DNA of 36,538 nt from JBDNFP01 sp041689775 (GTDB lineage: Bacteria > Bacteroidota > Bacteroidia > Cytophagales > Spirosomataceae). Under the pieces are notes generated by a model. It did not search any database. It was not told where the DNA came from and saw only the letters and a program-made list of their open reading frames with translations. The stretch covers positions 1-36,538 of the forward strand of contig JBDNFP010000439.1 in the NCBI GenBank assembly GCA_041689775.1. The letters are read 5' to 3'. This document shows, piece after piece, positions 1-8,470 of the stretch (its first letter is position 1; each line of letters begins with the position of its first letter). The position numbers and the translations under genes are program-made.

Positions 1-120
1 CTGAAGCTCTCAGGGCAACGATGGACCATCCCAAACGCCCAGAACGTACTCAACCTGAGGGCTTGTAATCTCAGCGGCCAATGGGACAACGTGGTCAACA
101 AGATTAGAACGGCTGCTTGA
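1..120 (+). CDS. Transposase, C-terminal tail (partial, cut by the window edge)
   Basis: Frame 1 is open from the first base and ends at TGA 118-120, giving 39 residues. The tail contains SGQRWTIPNAQNVLNLRAC and then SGQWDNVVNKI. A SGxRW...GAQ/NAQ...LNLRA...W pattern near the C-terminus is, from memory, typical of ISKra4-like transposases of Bacteroidota, where it closes the catalytic domain. The rest of the element lies upstream of the window, so completeness cannot be judged. The family name is an inference from this one motif. The terminal inverted repeat of the element should lie a little downstream but cannot be recognised without the other end. Confidence 0.6.
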   Translation: MKLSGQRWTIPNAQNVLNLRACNLSGQWDNVVNKIRTAA

Positions 121-338
121 CAAAACTGAAATACACCCGTAATCAACTGATTGGCACTATTAATAAAATATATTCATCAACTCCCAGCTGTGGTGATGAT
201 GGATGTGTTACTATACGTGGGACTGAGGGAACCTATAATTTTACTGCTAAAGAAAACAAATTGATTGGGCCGGCATCTTGGAGTGGTCAGTTTACTATTG
301 TAAGTGGTGAATGTCGAACCACGCGCTTAACACAGTAA
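117..338 (+). CDS. Small hypothetical protein next to the transposase end
   Basis: This is a 73-residue frame with a TTG start that overlaps the transposase stop (TTGA). I do not recognise it. It has two close cysteines (CGDDGC), a third near the end, and alternating polar/hydrophobic stretches such as GTYNF and SGQFTIV that would fit a small beta-rich domain. There is no signal peptide and no ATG. Because it begins right where a mobile element ends, it may be the 3' remnant of a host gene cut by the insertion, or a chance frame. It ends shortly before a stem-loop at 356-387 shared with the convergent rarA gene. Confidence 0.3.
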   Translation: MTKLKYTRNQLIGTINKIYSSTPSCGDDGCVTIRGTEGTYNFTAKENKLIGPASWSGQFTIVSGECRTTRLTQ

Positions 339-355
339 TAGGTTTCCCCTTTGAA

Positions 356-387
356 CAGTGAGCCCAGTCAAGCGACCGGGCTCACTG
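356..387. terminator. Stem-loop between convergent genes
   Basis: The arms 356-369 and 374-387 pair over 13 of 14 positions around a 4-base loop (AAGC). The single mismatch becomes a G-U pair in the minus-strand transcript, which suggests that rarA is the main user. The stem is GC-rich. The T-run is weak on both sides (CTTTC on the plus strand), so it is a probable but not textbook bidirectional terminator. Confidence 0.55.
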
Positions 388-390
388 CTT

Positions 391-1662
391 TCAATACCCA
401 TACCACTCACCCCACCATTGTTGTAATTTCTTCCTGATTTCCTCTTCGCGGGCGTTTTGGCCGGGGTAGTAGATGGCGTTGCCTTTGAGCTCGTCGGGCA
501 TGAAGTTTTGCCGGGCAAAATTTCCTTCGTAGCTGTGGGAGTACTTGTAGTCCTTGCCGTAGCCGATTTGCTTCATCAGCTTGGTGGGGGCGTTGCGGAG
601 GTCGAGCGGTACGGGTAAATGGGCGGTTTTTTGGGCCAAGGCCATGGCCTCGTCAATGGCGAGATAGCTGGCATTACTTTTTGGTGAGGTAGCTAGGTAA
701 ATGGCTACCTGCGAAAGGATAATCCGGCATTCGGGATAGCCAATCACTTTTACCGCCTGAATACAGGCATTGGCCATAATCATGGCCGTAGGGTTGGCGT
801 TTCCGATGTCTTCGGAGGCCATAATCAACATCCTGCGCGCAATAAAAATAGGATCTTCGCCGGCCACGATCATCCGGGCCATCCAGTAAAGGGCCGCGTT
901 GGGGTCGCTTCCCCGGAGTGACTTGATGAAGGCCGAGATAATGTCATAATGTTGCTCGCCGGATTTGTCGTAGCGTGCCATACTCTGCTGCGCTACTTCG
1001 GTCACCGATCCATCAGTGATGACGATCTCCTCCCGTTCGCCTTCTCCAAGTACTACCAGTTCAAGTAAATTCAAGAGTTTCCTCCCGTCGCCACCCGATA
1101 ACCGGAACAAGGCGTCCGTTTCCCGGAGCGTGATGTTCTTCTTTTTTAGTAGAGCGTCTTTTTGAATAGCATTAGTCACTAATTCCAAAAGTTCATCTTG
1201 CCCCAAGGCGTCAAGAATATACACTTGACAGCGTGAAAGTAGGGCCGAGTTCACTTCAAAGGAGGGGTTTTCGGTGGTAGCTCCAATGAGCGTAACCTGT
1301 CCTTTTTCGACCGCTCCCAACAGCGAATCCTGCTGACTCTTGTTGTACCGATGAATTTCGTCAATAAATAGGATGGGCGAGAATAAGCCGATGGGACGCG
1401 ATAAGACCTCACGCAGGTCTTTAATTCCGGAGCTAATGGCGCTAAGGCTATGAAAAGGGCGTTTGGTAGCTTCGGCGATCAGTAAAGCAAGGGTAGTTTT
1501 GCCGACGCCGGGAGGTCCCCACAAAATGATGGAAGGTATGGTATTGTTTTGGATCGATCGACGCAGCGGGGCGTTTGGGCCCACGAGTTTACGCTGTCCT
1601 ACGTATTCATCGAGGGTGCGGGGGCGCATTCGTTCGGCCAAAGGGGCATTGGTAGGGTGCAT
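391..1662 (-). CDS. rarA: Replication-associated recombination protein A (RarA/MgsA), AAA+ ATPase
   Basis: A 423-residue AAA+ ATPase of the RarA/MgsA/WRNIP1 family, which acts at stalled replication forks in the cytoplasm and interacts with SSB in studied bacteria. The N-terminus has the family signature PLAERMRPRTLDEYVGQ. Walker A (GPPGVGKTT) lies near residue 50, Walker B (LFIDEIHR) near 100, sensor 1 (GATTENPSFEVN) near 128, and an arginine-finger region (ALLSRCQV) follows. The C-terminal half carries the tetramerisation (MgsA C-terminal) domain, ending in the typical GKDYKYSH and FMPDEL stretch. Length is normal for the family. The ATG at 1662 is preceded by an exact TAACTTTG box at 1689-1696 on the same strand. 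The SDR gene lies 57 bases upstream on the same strand, so read-through is possible, but the promoter suggests independent expression. Confidence 0.95.
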   Translation of the reverse strand: MHPTNAPLAERMRPRTLDEYVGQRKLVGPNAPLRRSIQNNTIPSIILWGPPGVGKTTLALLIAEATKRPFHSLSAISSGIKDLREVLSRPIGLFSPILFIDEIHRYNKSQQDSLLGAVEKGQVTLIGATTENPSFEVNSALLSRCQVYILDALGQDELLELVTNAIQKDALLKKKNITLRETDALFRLSGGDGRKLLNLLELVVLGEGEREEIVITDGSVTEVAQQSMARYDKSGEQHYDIISAFIKSLRGSDPNAALYWMARMIVAGEDPIFIARRMLIMASEDIGNANPTAMIMANACIQAVKVIGYPECRIILSQVAIYLATSPKSNASYLAIDEAMALAQKTAHLPVPLDLRNAPTKLMKQIGYGKDYKYSHSYEGNFARQNFMPDELKGNAIYYPGQNAREEEIRKKLQQWWGEWYGY

Positions 1663-1688
1663 AACCTGATTCTTGTTTCAATGATACA

Positions 1689-1696
1689 CAAAGTTA
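1689..1696 (-). promoter_or_regulatory. Probable -7 promoter box of rarA
   Basis: The minus strand reads TAACTTTG, an exact match to the Bacteroidota -7 consensus TAnnTTTG, 26 bases before the rarA ATG. A weak -33 candidate (TTTC) lies 18 bases further upstream. The same octamer precedes sucA and the right-edge transposase in this window. Confidence 0.55.
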
Positions 1697-1719
1697 CGCT
1701 CAATTATACGTTCAGAAAG

Positions 1720-2535
1720 CTACTCCGCTTTTTTGGAACGACCCAACCACTTTTTGAGTTCAGAGCCGTAGTACCATTGGTAGGGCCACAGCATCCATTC
1801 GTACAGCTGCTGCGGGAAACGGGCGATTCGATGAAAAAGGGAGGGATAAATAAACCGCTTCTCTTTCTGTATACCCCGAACCATGGCTTTGGCAACTTCT
1901 CGGGCCGACTGGGAGGGCCACGGCACAGTCGGAACTACCTCGGAGGTTTGGATAGCATGGTCAAAGAATGAAGTTCGGGTGGCGATGGGGTAGAGTAGTC
2001 CAAGTTTGCCAGACGTAGATTCTTCAAAACGATACGCGTCCGCAAATCTATCCAACGCTGCTTTACTGGCTCCGTACACTGCGTAGCCCGGAATGGCTAG
2101 CTTTGCCATCGCCGAGGCGGTAATCAGGGTGTAGTGAGGTTTTTGACGGTTAAGTTCGCCCATTTTTTGAATTGTGTACAACGGTGAGAACACATTCAGC
2201 TCAAACAAACGCTGGGTTCTTTCCCAGTTGGTCGTGGCAAAATCTTCGTAGTAGGCAAAACCAGCATTCGCTACGAATACATTAACCTGTCCTAGTTCAG
2301 CCTTTGCTTTTTCAAAGAGCAGATCCACGACCTCTTTTTTTGATAGGTCGCCGATAAAGGGCAGCCAACGGTGGGTGCTTGCCGGTAGGCTTGCAATGGT
2401 TTTTAACAGTGAGATTTCATCGACATCTGCCACTAAAATGATAGATGACTCAAATTGGAGTAGTTCCAACAAAAAAGCGCGGCCTATTCCGGAGGCCGCG
2501 CCAGTGACAATAATATTTGTGTTAGATAAATTCAA
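1720..2535 (-). CDS. SDR-family oxidoreductase
   Basis: A classical short-chain dehydrogenase/reductase of 271 residues. The cofactor loop TGAASGIG lies at about residues 11-18, and an acidic VADVDE at the end of the second strand points to NAD(H). NAG (from VANAGF) is near residue 90, and the catalytic YGASK follows ITASAMAK. The C-terminal tail is rich in aromatics and basic residues (WMLWPYQWYYG, then KKWLGRSKK), as in SDRs that sit at membranes. The substrate cannot be told. The start is a TTG with no in-frame ATG nearby, at a position that leaves a normal SDR N-terminus. The gene begins 19 bases after the stop of the sigma factor gene, so the two are very probably co-transcribed. Confidence 0.88.
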   Translation of the reverse strand: MNLSNTNIIVTGAASGIGRAFLLELLQFESSIILVADVDEISLLKTIASLPASTHRWLPFIGDLSKKEVVDLLFEKAKAELGQVNVFVANAGFAYYEDFATTNWERTQRLFELNVFSPLYTIQKMGELNRQKPHYTLITASAMAKLAIPGYAVYGASKAALDRFADAYRFEESTSGKLGLLYPIATRTSFFDHAIQTSEVVPTVPWPSQSAREVAKAMVRGIQKEKRFIYPSLFHRIARFPQQLYEWMLWPYQWYYGSELKKWLGRSKKAE

Positions 2536-2554
2536 CGTAGAGTCACTTTTTGAC

Positions 2555-3136
2555 TTACAGTGTTATACGTTCAATTGTCATATTCTTTTTTAGATTGGTC
2601 AGAGCACCAAATACCAGATTATAAACCGACTGGATGTTGATTTTCATCAATTCAGCAATTTCCTGGTTGTTCATATTCATATAGAATTTCAGGAAAATAG
2701 CTTCACGTTGACGCCGTGGTAGGTGATGCATGGCCTTATCAAGGTGTAGGTTAGTAGCTTCAAACTCCTCCTCCGAAATTAAATCTTTTTCGTGAGACGG
2801 AGTATGGATGTGCCAATACTCAACCGGAATATCCTCATTACTAGTATGCTTTTGTAGAGCATTGAGGTGGCGTACTAGTTTGCGTTTGATGGAAGCCATC
2901 AGATAAAAACGTACCGAAGTAGTGTCGCCGATCGTACTACGATTTTTCCATAGCTCAACAAACAGATCATGGATACAATCCTTAATCAAAGGCTTGTCAA
3001 CCGTAAATTGGGAGCAATACTGATAAAGAATGTGGACATAAGACTGATAAAGGCAGGCATAGGCGTTTTCATCACCTGAACGGAACTGGTTCCAGTACCG
3101 CAATTCTTCTTCTTGCTTGTATCGTACGTAGGCCAT
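2555..3136 (-). CDS. ECF-type RNA polymerase sigma-70 factor
   Basis: A 193-residue sigma factor with only regions 2 and 4, as in extracytoplasmic-function sigma factors. Region 2 is seen as LIKDCIHDLFVELWKNR (core and -10 binding) and region 4 as LPRRQREAIFLKFYMNMN followed by the helix-turn-helix NQEIAELMKINIQSVYNLV. ECF factors of this Bacteroidota type often sit beside a FecR-like anti-sigma factor and SusC/SusD genes, but none is present here. Instead the gene is followed after 18 bases by an SDR oxidoreductase. The upstream region (3137-3300) is very A/T-rich and has a near-consensus TATATTTA on the minus strand at about 3204-3211, which could be its promoter. Confidence 0.92.
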   Translation of the reverse strand: MAYVRYKQEEELRYWNQFRSGDENAYACLYQSYVHILYQYCSQFTVDKPLIKDCIHDLFVELWKNRSTIGDTTSVRFYLMASIKRKLVRHLNALQKHTSNEDIPVEYWHIHTPSHEKDLISEEEFEATNLHLDKAMHHLPRRQREAIFLKFYMNMNNQEIAELMKINIQSVYNLVFGALTNLKKNMTIERITL

Positions 3137-3300
3137 TTTAAAAGGTTAGGAATAGTGAATGATTCTTAAGGGTTCAGGAATAAAGGTCAATTTTACACTT
3201 GTAAATATATTTATAAAAAAACAATATAAAAAAACATTTCTAATAGAAAATTACACTTGCATAGAATTGACATACAAGATGGTTGATTTAAATAGTCAAA

Positions 3301-4929
3301 TTACTTGTAGGTGGACACAAACGAAAACTTATCCCCGTCGAAGAGCCCTTTGTCACTGAGTTTTAATGAGGGAATGACTAGCAAGGCCATAAAAGATAGG
3401 GTCATAAAGGGAGAGGTAAGGGTGCTTTTTAGCTCCGATTTAACAAATTGGTCCAATAAGGTATACTCTTTTGAGACAGTATATCCGTCAATATCCGTCA
3501 TCAGACCTGCAATGGGGAGAGCCAACTGTCGGGTTTCTTTGGAGCTAACGGCGGCTATTCCACCTCGCATCGTAATAACTTCATTTACGGCCTGACAAAG
3601 GCTTACGTCATCACAACCAATGGCGATAATATTATGGGAGTCGTGGGCTACGGTGGAGGCAATTGCTCCTTCTTTCAAGCCGAAATTTCTGACAAAGGCA
3701 ACGGCTACGGGGGCATTTTTATAGCGATTAACGACCGCTATTTTGAGAATATCCCGCTCGACGTCGCTATCTATTTTGCCGTCATTGGTTTGTACCTCTT
3801 CCCAAATGGCTGGGGTAATGAGTTGTCCGTCGAGGGCTTTGATGATTCGGAGAGCAACGGAGCCATTAGGAGCTTCGCAGATAAAATCCGTAGGAACTTT
3901 GGCTGTACATTCAAAGTTGTTGACGTATTCACTGCGTAGGTCTGCCAACAACGATTTGCCATTCTCCGCTACTAGCTCACCATTGAGGTAGGTTTGGAGT
4001 ACAGTGAAATTGGTCAGATTGTCTACCACAATGAAGTCGGCGGGGTCTCCTTCGCGCAGGAGGCCTACGGATAAGCGGTAATGAAGCACAGGGTTGAGGC
4101 AAGCTGCCTGTAAAATATCGAAAAGATTATAGCCCAGCGCCAGTGCTCTTTTGACCAGACTATTAATATGGCCTTCTTCCAAACTATCGGGGTGCTTATC
4201 GTCGGAGCAAAACATAATTCTTTTTGGATACTCAGCGATGAGGGGAATCAGCGCATCAAAATTCTTCGCTGCGCTACCTTCCCGGATCAGAATATTCATC
4301 CCATAGGAGAGCTTTTCGTTGGCTTCGTTGTAGGTAAAACACTCGTGGTCGGTGCTGATACCGGCGTCTGCGTACTTCTTAGCAGCCTCGCCCCGCAGTC
4401 CGGGAGCGTGTCCATCAATTGGTTTATTGAATGCCCGGGCCATGGCGAGCTTGGCCATTATTTCCGGATCTTCGTTCAAAACTCCCGGATAATTCATCAT
4501 TTCGGCCAGATAACCTATCTCACGCATACCCAACAAGGTACGAATATCTTTGAGTCCTATGGAGGCTCCTGCTGTCTCAAAAACCGTAGCCGGCACACAG
4601 GAGGGAGCGCCAAAACAAAATTTGAAAGGGGTACGTTGGCTATCTTTGATCATGTATTCCACCCCTTCTAGACCCAAAACATTGCCGATTTCGTGCGGAT
4701 CGGAAACGGTGGCGACCGTTCCGTGCACTACGGCCATGCGCGCAAACTGACTGGGAGTCAGCATAGAACTTTCAATGTGCACGTGGGCATCAACAAAACC
4801 GGGAAGTATGTAGGGTAGAGTCGTATTTTCTTTACCAATGGTGGTACTACTAATAATTCTTCCGTTAGAAATTGTAAGACAGGTTTCCTGAATAGTGCGG
4901 TCGAAGAGGTTGAGGATATTGGCGTGCAT
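3301..4929 (-). CDS. ade: Adenine deaminase
   Basis: Amidohydrolase-superfamily adenine deaminase (AdeC type), which converts adenine to hypoxanthine and ammonia in purine salvage. At 542 residues it has normal length. Metal-site motifs are visible: GFVDAHVHIESSML near residue 45, DPHE near 80, GHAPGL near 175, TDHE near 195, and FCSDDKHPD near 240. The C-terminal part has the family signature VAHDSHNIIAIGC, with AAVSSKE nearby. The gene is monocistronic as far as seen, ends about 160 bases before the sigma factor start, and is divergent from the sugar cluster with a 164-base shared intergenic region. Confidence 0.95.
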   Translation of the reverse strand: MHANILNLFDRTIQETCLTISNGRIISSTTIGKENTTLPYILPGFVDAHVHIESSMLTPSQFARMAVVHGTVATVSDPHEIGNVLGLEGVEYMIKDSQRTPFKFCFGAPSCVPATVFETAGASIGLKDIRTLLGMREIGYLAEMMNYPGVLNEDPEIMAKLAMARAFNKPIDGHAPGLRGEAAKKYADAGISTDHECFTYNEANEKLSYGMNILIREGSAAKNFDALIPLIAEYPKRIMFCSDDKHPDSLEEGHINSLVKRALALGYNLFDILQAACLNPVLHYRLSVGLLREGDPADFIVVDNLTNFTVLQTYLNGELVAENGKSLLADLRSEYVNNFECTAKVPTDFICEAPNGSVALRIIKALDGQLITPAIWEEVQTNDGKIDSDVERDILKIAVVNRYKNAPVAVAFVRNFGLKEGAIASTVAHDSHNIIAIGCDDVSLCQAVNEVITMRGGIAAVSSKETRQLALPIAGLMTDIDGYTVSKEYTLLDQFVKSELKSTLTSPFMTLSFMALLVIPSLKLSDKGLFDGDKFSFVSTYK

Positions 4930-5093
4930 TGGGAAAATAGATAACTGTAGGATAGCTAATTAAGGGAATTAGACCAAAGAAAAGAATTATTATGCAATAA
5001 TGAAATAAACACTTTTTTAAAATAGTGGAATATGTAAGGTTAATATTTACCCGATGTAGTCTTTACTATAAAACACCTTATTCCTCAAATAGT
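4930..5093. promoter_or_regulatory. Divergent intergenic region between ade and the sugar cluster
   Basis: 164 A/T-rich bases between two divergent starts, so promoters for both genes must lie here or in the leaders. I see no exact TAnnTTTG box on either strand. A small inverted repeat (ATTATT-ATGC-AATAAT, 4987-5002) is the only symmetric element and could be a regulator site, but it is short enough to arise by chance in such A/T-rich DNA. Confidence 0.35.
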
Positions 5094-6755
5094 ATGTCAA
5101 GTTTGGTAGTAAAGATTAATCCTGATGACAACGTAATCGTAGCATTACGTGACTTGCCAAAGGATTTAGTAGTCGAATTTGAAAATGAATCCTACCCACT
5201 GCCCCACGGCGTGATGGCAAAACATAAGTTTGTAACGGAAGATATTGAGCCCGGAGAGGCCGTGAGAATGTATGGGGTACTGGTTGGTCGGGCTACCCAG
5301 AAAATTCACCGGGGAGAACCCATCACTACCTTTAACCTGAAACATGATTCGGAAGATTATAGTACCTCCAAGAGAAAAGGGTACAGCTGGTCAGCGCCGG
5401 ATGTGTCCAAGTGGGTAGATAGGACTTTCATGGGGTTTCACCGGGCTGATGGTAGGGTAGGTACCTACAACTATTGGATAGTAATCCCATTAGTTTTTTG
5501 TGAAAATAGGAACGTACTTATTCTGAAAGATGCCTTTGAAAGAGAATTGGGGTACGCCCAAACGGATGTTTACCGGGATCAGGTTAAAGAGCTTTTGAAA
5601 ATATATCAGTCCGGTAACATTACTGATCTTGAATTACATCCTTCCGAATCAGAGGGACTCCCTTCCTACCGCGACACCTCGGCAACTCGTCCGTTTGCTA
5701 ACATAGACGGAATAAAGTTTCTGACCCACGAGGGCGGCTGCGGCGGTACTCGTCAAGATGCCCATACGCTTTGTTCTTTGTTTGCGGCTTACGCGGTACA
5801 CCCCAACGTCGCGGGTATTACGGTACTTAGCTTAGGGTGCCAGAATTCAGAAATGAAGATTCTGGATGATGAAATCAAAAAGCGGGACCCGGCGTTTAGC
5901 AAACCACTATATGTATTTGAGCAGCAGGAAGGGACAGAATTTGCCCTGATGTCCGGGGCTATTCAAAAAACCTTTCTAGGATTGGTGGAAGCCAATAAGC
6001 AGGGGAGACAATCTGCCTCGATTACGAAGTTATCCATTGGGTTAAAATGCGGTGGATCCGACGGGTTTTCGGGTATTTCCGCTAATCCGGTACTAGGGTA
6101 TGTGTCTGACATCATGGTAGCACTTGGGGGACAAACGTTACTGGCTGAATTTCCTGAGTTGCACGGCGTGGAGCAGGAATTGATCAACCGCTGCGTTACC
6201 GAAGAAAAAGCCGCCAAGTTTGAAAAATTAATGCGGGACTATTCAGCCAAGGCAGATGCCGCCGGATCGGCTTTTGCTTTTAACCCTTCTCCCGGAAATA
6301 TCAAAGACGGTCTAATTACGGATGCCATGAAATCGGCCGGTGCCGCAAAAAAGGGCGGTTCCGCTCCCATTATTGATGTGCTCAACTACACCGAAAGGGC
6401 GCAGTTGCCCGGTCTAAACTTAGTGTGTACACCCGGGAACGACGTGGAGGCTACGACGGGAAAAGCGGCGGCTGGGGCTACCATTATTTTGTTCACTACC
6501 GGCCTAGGTACTCCTACCGGGAATCCGATTTGTCCGGTTATGAAAGTAGCTACTAATACTACGTTGGCCAACCGTATGCCGGATGTAATCGATTTTGACT
6601 GTGGTTCGGTGGTTTCAGGAGATCAAACTATTACCGAAAACGCTGAGCTATTGTTGGAGAAAATTATTCGGGTAGCGAGTGGCGAAGTGCTGACCAAAGC
6701 TCAGAAACTTGGCCAGGACGACTTTATTCCCTGGAAGAGAGGAGTGTCTTTATAA
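5094..6755 (+). CDS. UxaA-family sugar-acid dehydratase, probable L-fuconate (6-deoxy-aldonate) dehydratase
   Basis: A 553-residue UxaA/GarD-family hydro-lyase. It has an N-terminal SAF domain (about residues 10-90, ending near RGEPITTFNL), then the dehydratase domain with FMGFHRADGRVGTYNYW, HEGGCGGTRQDAH, LSLGCQNSE, LKCGGSDGFSGISANP and GNIKDGLITDAMKSAG. Conserved Cys and His residues in these motifs fit the metal centre of altronate dehydratases. Characterised members remove water from D-altronate or D-galactarate. Here the four following genes match a 6-deoxyhexonate pathway, so I infer L-fuconate (or L-rhamnonate) as substrate. The ATG at 5094 is preferred over an in-frame ATG at 5025 because it places the SAF domain at the normal distance. 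It is the first gene of the cluster, with 37 bases before the next. Confidence 0.85.
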   Translation: MSSLVVKINPDDNVIVALRDLPKDLVVEFENESYPLPHGVMAKHKFVTEDIEPGEAVRMYGVLVGRATQKIHRGEPITTFNLKHDSEDYSTSKRKGYSWSAPDVSKWVDRTFMGFHRADGRVGTYNYWIVIPLVFCENRNVLILKDAFERELGYAQTDVYRDQVKELLKIYQSGNITDLELHPSESEGLPSYRDTSATRPFANIDGIKFLTHEGGCGGTRQDAHTLCSLFAAYAVHPNVAGITVLSLGCQNSEMKILDDEIKKRDPAFSKPLYVFEQQEGTEFALMSGAIQKTFLGLVEANKQGRQSASITKLSIGLKCGGSDGFSGISANPVLGYVSDIMVALGGQTLLAEFPELHGVEQELINRCVTEEKAAKFEKLMRDYSAKADAAGSAFAFNPSPGNIKDGLITDAMKSAGAAKKGGSAPIIDVLNYTERAQLPGLNLVCTPGNDVEATTGKAAAGATIILFTTGLGTPTGNPICPVMKVATNTTLANRMPDVIDFDCGSVVSGDQTITENAELLLEKIIRVASGEVLTKAQKLGQDDFIPWKRGVSL

Positions 6756-6792
6756 TTACCTCATTTTTTTATCACCCATTGAAAATAGACTA

Positions 6793-7566
6793 ATGTTCAG
6801 ATTAGATAATAAAGTGGCCCTGGTAACGGGAGGAGCCAGCGGAATTGGCTTGGCAATCTCTACACTTTTTGCGCAGCAAGGTGCTTATGTCCATATTCTC
6901 GAACTGAATACCGAACAGGCAGAGGAAGCAGTAAAGAGCATAGTAGCTTCCGGCGGGAAAGCCCAGTCGCATTTGGTAGATGTATCGAAACAAACCCAAG
7001 TAATGGAAGTAATCAATTCAATTGCCGAGGAGCATAAAATTGATATATTGGTGAATAATGCGGGGGTAGCCCACGTGGGTAAAGCGCACACTACGTCAGA
7101 AGAAGATTTTGACCGAATTGTAAATGTTAATATAAGAGGGGTGTATAATTGCCTGTTTGCTACCATTCCTCATTTTCAGGCCAATGGGGGTGGAGTAATC
7201 CTCAATATGGCCTCCGTTGCGGCAACCGTCGGTATTCCAGATCGCTTTGCCTATTCTATGAGTAAAGGAGCTACCTATACTATGACGCTGTCGGTGGCAC
7301 GTGACTACCTGGCGGACGGTATTCGGTGCAATAGTATTTCACCAGCTCGGGTACATACGCCCTTCGTAGATGGCTTTATTGCCAAGAACTACCCCGGACA
7401 GGAGGAGGAAATGTTTGAAAAATTATCCAAAACCCAGCCGATTGGTCGCATGGCTAAACCACAAGAGGTTGGTGGTCTGGCGTTGTATTTATGCTCCGAC
7501 GAAGCTTCCTTTATTACGGGTTGTGACTATTTGATCGATGGAGGTTTTGAAAAATTAAATAACTAA
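6793..7566 (+). CDS. SDR dehydrogenase, probable 2-keto-3-deoxy-L-fuconate dehydrogenase
   Basis: A 257-residue classical SDR. The cofactor loop TGGASGIG is at residues 12-19, and glutamate in ILELN at the end of the second strand favours NAD over NADP. NNAG is near residue 90, and the catalytic Tyr154 and Lys158 lie in YSMSK. The C-terminus has the usual SFITGCDYLIDGG. In the non-phosphorylating L-fucose pathway a close SDR oxidises 2-keto-3-deoxy-L-fuconate at C4 to the 2,4-diketo acid, and the flanking dehydratase and FAH-family hydrolase make that role likely. An upstream extension to 6709 would overlap the previous gene and is not needed for the fold, so the ATG at 6793 is chosen. Confidence 0.85.
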   Translation: MFRLDNKVALVTGGASGIGLAISTLFAQQGAYVHILELNTEQAEEAVKSIVASGGKAQSHLVDVSKQTQVMEVINSIAEEHKIDILVNNAGVAHVGKAHTTSEEDFDRIVNVNIRGVYNCLFATIPHFQANGGGVILNMASVAATVGIPDRFAYSMSKGATYTMTLSVARDYLADGIRCNSISPARVHTPFVDGFIAKNYPGQEEEMFEKLSKTQPIGRMAKPQEVGGLALYLCSDEASFITGCDYLIDGGFEKLNN

Positions 7567-7596
7567 TTTGAATCGTAAATAATCCAACTATTCTAC

Positions 7597-8454
7597 ATGA
7601 AACTATTTCGCTTTGGTGCTTACGAACACGAAAAGCCGGGAGTAATCACAACTGATGGAAAGAAAATTGATATCAGCGCTTTCGGAGAAGAATACAACGA
7701 GCAATTTTTTGCAACCAATGGACTTACGCGTCTGACGGAATGGATTGCTGCCAATGCGGACATTTGCCCCGAAGTACCTGATCGCGTACGACTAGGTTCG
7801 TGCGTAGCCCGGCCCTCTAAAATCGTTTGCATTGGTCTCAATTACGCCAAGCACGCGGCCGAATCAGGGGCTCAACCTCCCAGCGAGCCCGTCATTTTTT
7901 TTAAAGCTACTTCGGCGCTTTGCGGTCCAAATGACCCGGTCATAATTCCTCGCAATTCTGTAAAAACGGATTGGGAAGTTGAACTTGCGGTAATTATCGG
8001 AAAGAAGACTAGTTATGTTGAAGAAGCCGATGCGATGGAGTACGTGGCAGGGTATTGCCTGCACAATGATTATTCAGAGCGCGAATTTCAATTGGAGCGC
8101 GGTGGACAATGGGTAAAGGGAAAAAGCAACGACTCTTTTGCTCCTTTGGGCCCTTATTTTGTCTCGAAAGATGAAGTGCCTGAGCCCCATGACTTGCATA
8201 TGTGGTTATCGGTTAACGGTGAAACTGTCCAAAATTCTAATACCTCGGATATGATATTTTATATCCCCAAACTGATTAGTTACCTCAGCCAGTTCATGAC
8301 ACTTTTGCCAGGAGATGTAATATCCACCGGTACACCGGAAGGAGTCGGCTTGGGTATGAAACCTCCCGTCTATCTTAAACCGGGCGATGTGGTTGAGCTT
8401 GGTATCGAAGGGCTAGGTACCCAAAATCAGATTGCCAAAGCCTGGGAAGCCTAA
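7597..8454 (+). CDS. FAH-family hydrolase, probable 2,4-diketo-3-deoxy-L-fuconate hydrolase
   Basis: A 285-residue fumarylacetoacetate hydrolase-family protein. The N-terminal cap is followed by CIGLNYAKHAAE, PVIFFKATSA, the metal-binding DWEVELAVIIGK (two glutamates), HNDYSEREFQ (aspartate ligand), GKSNDSFAPLGPY and, near the end, STGTPEGVG and PGDVVELGIEGLG. Enzymes of this type cleave C-C bonds in 2,4-diketo acids. In the L-fucose oxidative route the expected products are pyruvate and L-lactate. It lies 30 bases after the SDR gene and is followed by a hairpin before the lactonase gene. Confidence 0.87.
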   Translation: MKLFRFGAYEHEKPGVITTDGKKIDISAFGEEYNEQFFATNGLTRLTEWIAANADICPEVPDRVRLGSCVARPSKIVCIGLNYAKHAAESGAQPPSEPVIFFKATSALCGPNDPVIIPRNSVKTDWEVELAVIIGKKTSYVEEADAMEYVAGYCLHNDYSEREFQLERGGQWVKGKSNDSFAPLGPYFVSKDEVPEPHDLHMWLSVNGETVQNSNTSDMIFYIPKLISYLSQFMTLLPGDVISTGTPEGVGLGMKPPVYLKPGDVVELGIEGLGTQNQIAKAWEA

Positions 8455-8470
8455 GTTTAATAGTTTTTTT

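Noticed and set aside
1549..1971. 140-residue plus-strand frame across the rarA/SDR junction
   Set aside because: Antisense to the N-terminus of rarA and the C-terminus of the SDR gene, without any recognisable domain.
4168..4671. 167-residue plus-strand frame opposite adenine deaminase
   Set aside because: Antisense to conserved catalytic motifs of the deaminase; no domain or promoter.
4987..5002. Small palindrome in the ade/uxaA intergenic region as a defined operator
   Set aside because: A 6-base A/T-only stem is expected by chance in DNA of this composition; it is only mentioned in the region entry.
5025..5093. N-terminal extension of the UxaA-type gene from ATG 5025
   Set aside because: The extra 23 residues are not part of the SAF domain, and the ATG at 5094 fits the family start.
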